A stretch of 64,000 nucleotides of DNA, taken from positions 1-64,000 of the forward strand of contig NZ_JBINJF010000016.1 in the NCBI RefSeq assembly GCF_043951865.1, given 5' to 3'. Below, in pieces: positions 61,470-64,000 of the stretch. Position 1 is the stretch's first letter. Every line of letters begins with the position of its first letter. Source of the stretch: JAMQKA01 sp043951865. GTDB lineage: Bacteria; Bacteroidota; Rhodothermia; Balneolales; Balneolaceae. A program made the translations under genes and the position numbers. Under the pieces are notes generated by a model that saw nothing but the letters and a program-made list of their open reading frames with translations, was not told the DNA's origin and ran no database searches.

Positions 61470-62501
61470 ATGGATTATAGAATGCTCGAGCTGATGGCAC
61501 CCCCGGATACGATCAGGGAGGCGCGGAAGGTTGTGGAACAGGAGCAGGTACTGGGAGTATGGACCGATACCCTGGATGACAGCTGTTCCATCCTGCGCGT
61601 ATTGATTAACACCAATCGAACGGAAGCGCTTTCCGACCGGCTGACCCAGAAGTTTTCCAGTGCCGACGGATTCCGAATCATGCTTTTTTCTGTTGAGGCG
61701 ACGGTACCGCAGCCGGAGGTTGACCAGGAAGATGAAACGGCGGATGACACGAACGGCGAGAACGACTCCTCGAAAAGCGACTTGGGTCGAATAAGCAGGG
61801 AAGAGCTCTATGCGGATGTATCCAGCGGAAGCGATCTGAACTGGGTGTATATCGGAATGGTTATTTTGTCGACGATTGTGGCGGGAGTGGGATTGGTTCG
61901 CGATGATGTCGCCGTTATCATCGGCGCCATGGTGATCGCCCCGCTGCTCGGTCCCAATGTTTCAATGGCGCTGGCTGCTACGCTGGGCGACCTGAAACTG
62001 GGCTGGCGGTCGCTGAAGGCCAATGCGGTGGGCGTGTTTTCATCTTTGGCGGTGGCTTTATTGATGGGATTACTTATGGAAGTGGACCTGAATTCCCAGC
62101 AACTCATCAATAAAACAAACGTTAGTATGGGAGATATCAGCATCGCCCTGGCGGCAGGAAGTGCTGGCGTACTTGCGTTCACCCGTGGCGTGCCGGCAGC
62201 GATCGTGGGAGTAATGGTGGCGGTTGCCCTGTTGCCGCCGCTGGTTAACGTGGGACTGCTTCTTGGGGCTGGATATACCGGCTTGGCGGTCGGATCCATG
62301 ATTCTCACGTTTACCAACCTGATCTGCATCAACCTGGCCGGTATCCTTACCTTCTTGATGCAGGGCGTTCGGCCCCGAACCTGGTGGGATGCTCAGAAAG
62401 CCAAAAAGGCGGCTCGTACGGCTATCGCCATATGGTTGGTCTTGCTCATAATTTTAGCCGTTATTATCTGGTTCTGGAACCTGACTTTCAATCCCCTGTA
62501 A
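61470..62501 (+). CDS. DUF389/TIGR00341-family membrane protein
   Basis: A 343-residue protein when started at ATG 61470 (MDYRMLELMAPPDTI); the frame is open 13 codons upstream. Residues 1-75 form an ACT-like cytoplasmic domain (VLGVWTDTLDDSCSILRVL). An acidic linker follows (DQEDETADDTNGENDSS). The DUF389 membrane domain shows VAVIIGAMVIAPLLGPNVSM and GVPAAIVGVMVAVALLPPLV, the family signatures, with about seven helices. The function of DUF389 proteins is not established. It is divergent from lysS. Confidence 0.85.
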   Translation: MDYRMLELMAPPDTIREARKVVEQEQVLGVWTDTLDDSCSILRVLINTNRTEALSDRLTQKFSSADGFRIMLFSVEATVPQPEVDQEDETADDTNGENDSSKSDLGRISREELYADVSSGSDLNWVYIGMVILSTIVAGVGLVRDDVAVIIGAMVIAPLLGPNVSMALAATLGDLKLGWRSLKANAVGVFSSLAVALLMGLLMEVDLNSQQLINKTNVSMGDISIALAAGSAGVLAFTRGVPAAIVGVMVAVALLPPLVNVGLLLGAGYTGLAVGSMILTFTNLICINLAGILTFLMQGVRPRTWWDAQKAKKAARTAIAIWLVLLIILAVIIWFWNLTFNPL

Positions 62502-62507
62502 CATTAC

Positions 62508-62570
62508 GATTCAAGCTGGCATGGATGGTCGGCAGATATAGCCCGGATTTTTCGAGAACTTTGATGTTGG
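62508..62570 (+). repeat. Partial family-C repeat trace
   Basis: TAGCCCGGATTTTTCGAGAA at 62540-62560, preceded by AAGCTGGCATGG, resembles the left flank and end of the 53495 element (AAGCTGGCCTGG, then TAGCCCGGATTTCTCACGAG). Only this end is recognisable, so it is a decayed fragment. Confidence 0.4.
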
Positions 62571-62627
62571 TTTTCAACCAGCGTAGTGAGACTTTCAACC
62601 AAGGATTCATTAATCAGAGGTATAAGT

Positions 62628-63263
62628 TTGGAAAATATAACAGCTCTGTACCGATCTCTATTACCGGAAGATTTGCATGTAGCGATGGGAGCGATTGGCC
62701 GGCAATACTCCGCTGGCTTGTTGTCCCCGGCCGAACGGGAGGAATACCGGCAGATCAGTCACCAGCGCCGCCGTAATGAGTTCCTTACCACGCGGGGCCT
62801 GATAAAAGAGCTGGTCGGAGAGATGGGGCTGGATCAAACCGTTTTTGAAATACAGAAGGATGGGTTTGGTAAACCGTTTGGGATATACAGCAATGCCCGC
62901 TATCACCTCAGTTTGGCTCATACCTCGGAAAAGGTGGTGTGCGGAATATCGCCCACTCTCCCGGTAGGGGTGGATATTGAGCCGGTCGGACGTACGGTGG
63001 CAGAACGGTTGAGGAGGCGGATTCTGCATGATGAAGAGCGCGCTTTGCTGGCCGATCAGCCGATTGTGCGGATCTGGACGCTAAAAGAAGCGATGGTAAA
63101 GCTCGAGGGAAAAGGGCTGCGCACCAACTTGAATAAATTGAAATTACAGGTGGAGAGTGACCGGCTGTTTACCGGCTTTTTTGCTGATGATAAAACGGCG
63201 ATAATTTGTAGCTTACGGCATCGCAACCACTGGGTGGCGGTGGCGTATTACAGCCGGGGATAG
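62628..63263 (+). CDS. 4'-phosphopantetheinyl transferase, Sfp type
   Basis: A 211-residue enzyme with TTG start at 62628, chosen because AGAGG lies 7 bases upstream; GTG at 62586 would add 14 residues. The Sfp/PPT signatures are present: PVGVDIEPVGRTV (metal and CoA site) and RIWTLKEAMVKLEGKGLRT (the WxxKEAxxK motif). A LTTRGLIKELVGEMG stretch precedes them. It transfers the pantetheine arm from CoA to acyl or peptidyl carrier proteins. Which carrier it serves is unknown; no PKS or NRPS gene is in the window. The gene is not clearly in an operon. Confidence 0.86.
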   Translation: MENITALYRSLLPEDLHVAMGAIGRQYSAGLLSPAEREEYRQISHQRRRNEFLTTRGLIKELVGEMGLDQTVFEIQKDGFGKPFGIYSNARYHLSLAHTSEKVVCGISPTLPVGVDIEPVGRTVAERLRRRILHDEERALLADQPIVRIWTLKEAMVKLEGKGLRTNLNKLKLQVESDRLFTGFFADDKTAIICSLRHRNHWVAVAYYSRG

Positions 63264-63460
63264 AGCCAAAACAGGCGGTCTATTTTCTATGAAGAGAGCT
63301 CTGCCGAATCTCCGTTTCTCCCGTTATTTTAAATCAAATCCTCATTTATGAGGGATCAACTTCCGTCTCGAATTTGTTCAGTTTCCATAATGGACCACCT
63401 GGTGGTGTAAGAAATCACCTGAAATTGAATGTCTGATACTTAAAATATAATCTTCACAGT

Positions 63461-64000
63461 ATGGGAAAAACGGTATCGATCATTGGAATCGGGGCGCTGG
63501 GAAAGACGCTGGCCCGGGCACTCGAGCTGCAGGGGTATAAAATCTACAGCCTATTTAATCGGACGGTATCAAAAGCGGAAGACCTGGGGAGTGAGCTCAA
63601 TGCCGGCATCGTCGGCTCAATCCCGGAATCTGCCGGGGATTTGGGGGAACTCACATTTATAACGGTTGCTGACGATGCGATTGGAGCTGTGACAGGTCAA
63701 CTGGCAGGTCAACTGTGGGACCTCTCTTCGTGTACGATTGCGCACTGCTCCGGAAACGAATCATCGGAAATACTGGAACCCCTGAGTGGCGCCGGAGCAG
63801 AAATTGCTGCATTTCACCCGCTGCAGACTTTCAATCCAACCTCTGCACCCGGTATTTTCGGGGACATCTATATTAGCCTGGAAGGACAGGCGGGAGCGGT
63901 TGATCAGCTGGAGCTGGTGGTTTCCCGCCTGGGAGCGCATCCACTTCATGTAACGCCGGAGGCCAAATCGTACCTGCACGCCGCGGCCGTGATGGCATCG
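63461..64000 (+). CDS. Rossmann-fold DUF2520 protein (3' truncated by window edge)
   Basis: The first 180 codons of an open gene. The N-terminus has a Rossmann NAD(P)-binding motif SIIGIGALGKTLARALEL, and the segment FNRTVSKAEDLGSE marks the end of strand two. Then come TIAHCSGNESSEILEPLSGA and AAFHPLQTFNPTSAPGIFGD, which are typical of the Rossmann-like/DUF2520 family related to pyrroline-5-carboxylate and ketopantoate reductases. The substrate is unknown. The start ATG at 63461 follows a 200-base spacer. Confidence 0.85.
   Translation, partial: MGKTVSIIGIGALGKTLARALELQGYKIYSLFNRTVSKAEDLGSELNAGIVGSIPESAGDLGELTFITVADDAIGAVTGQLAGQLWDLSSCTIAHCSGNESSEILEPLSGAGAEIAAFHPLQTFNPTSAPGIFGDIYISLEGQAGAVDQLELVVSRLGAHPLHVTPEAKSYLHAAAVMAS

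Noticed and set aside
1..64000. CRISPR arrays, tRNA or rRNA genes, prophage or defence systems
   Set aside because: No regularly spaced repeats, cloverleaf-like spacers, ribosomal sequence, phage structural genes or known defence domains were recognised on either strand.

Overview
The window comes from a bacterium of the Bacteroidota/FCB group, most likely Balneolales (Fodinibius, Balneola or Rhodohalobacter-like). The evidence is a SusC/SusD pair, a full-length SprA (type IX secretion translocon), many signal-peptide and lipoprotein glycan enzymes, and moderately GC-rich coding sequence with AT-rich spacers. The family-level placement is inference. No rRNA, tRNA, CRISPR array, intact transposase or prophage was seen.

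Region 1 (1-30.6 kb) is a large glycan-utilisation locus that appears to combine two amino-sugar routes. The GalNAc branch has a GH109-type alpha-N-acetylgalactosaminidase (8621-9955), a sulfatase (6903-8426), the C-terminal end of a probable second sulfatase at the left edge, and a minus-strand operon of an AgaS-like SIS deaminase/isomerase, two PfkB kinases, a tagatose-bisphosphate-type aldolase and an amidohydrolase. A DeoR/AgaR-type regulator lies convergent to that operon. The sialic acid branch has a GH33 sialidase lipoprotein, a second BNR protein, an SGNH esterase, a NanM-like mutarotase fused to a sodium/solute symporter, a NanA-type lyase, an AGE-type 2-epimerase and a BadF-type sugar kinase. 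Both branches could feed a NagB-LmbE fusion (deaminase plus deacetylase), and a SusC/SusD pair would provide outer-membrane uptake. Sialic acid, GalNAc and sulfate together point to mucin-like O-glycans or similar animal or marine sialoglycans. A GH20 hexosaminidase at the end of the locus is broken by an internal deletion.

Region 2 (30.7-39 kb) holds a CaCA-type cation antiporter and a complete MarR-RND adaptor-RND pump-outer membrane channel operon, with a palindromic candidate operator before marR and a strong terminator after the operon. Region 3 (39.8-49 kb) holds sprA (2403 codons) and a MoxR/magnesium-chelatase-like AAA+ ATPase. Region 4 (49-64 kb) is mixed: a DUF2914 protein, small membrane proteins, a class-C beta-lactamase-like hydrolase, a ThuA/DUF1080 divergent pair, bioB, a dienelactone hydrolase relic, a TfoX-N protein, a LolC/E-like permease, lysS, a DUF389 membrane protein, a 4'-phosphopantetheinyl transferase and a truncated Rossmann/DUF2520 protein.

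The spacers carry several dispersed repeat families: a roughly 100-120 bp element in five copies, a 190-240 bp MITE-like element with terminal inverted repeats in three copies (two of which supply the stop codon of the adjacent gene), and two less certain families.
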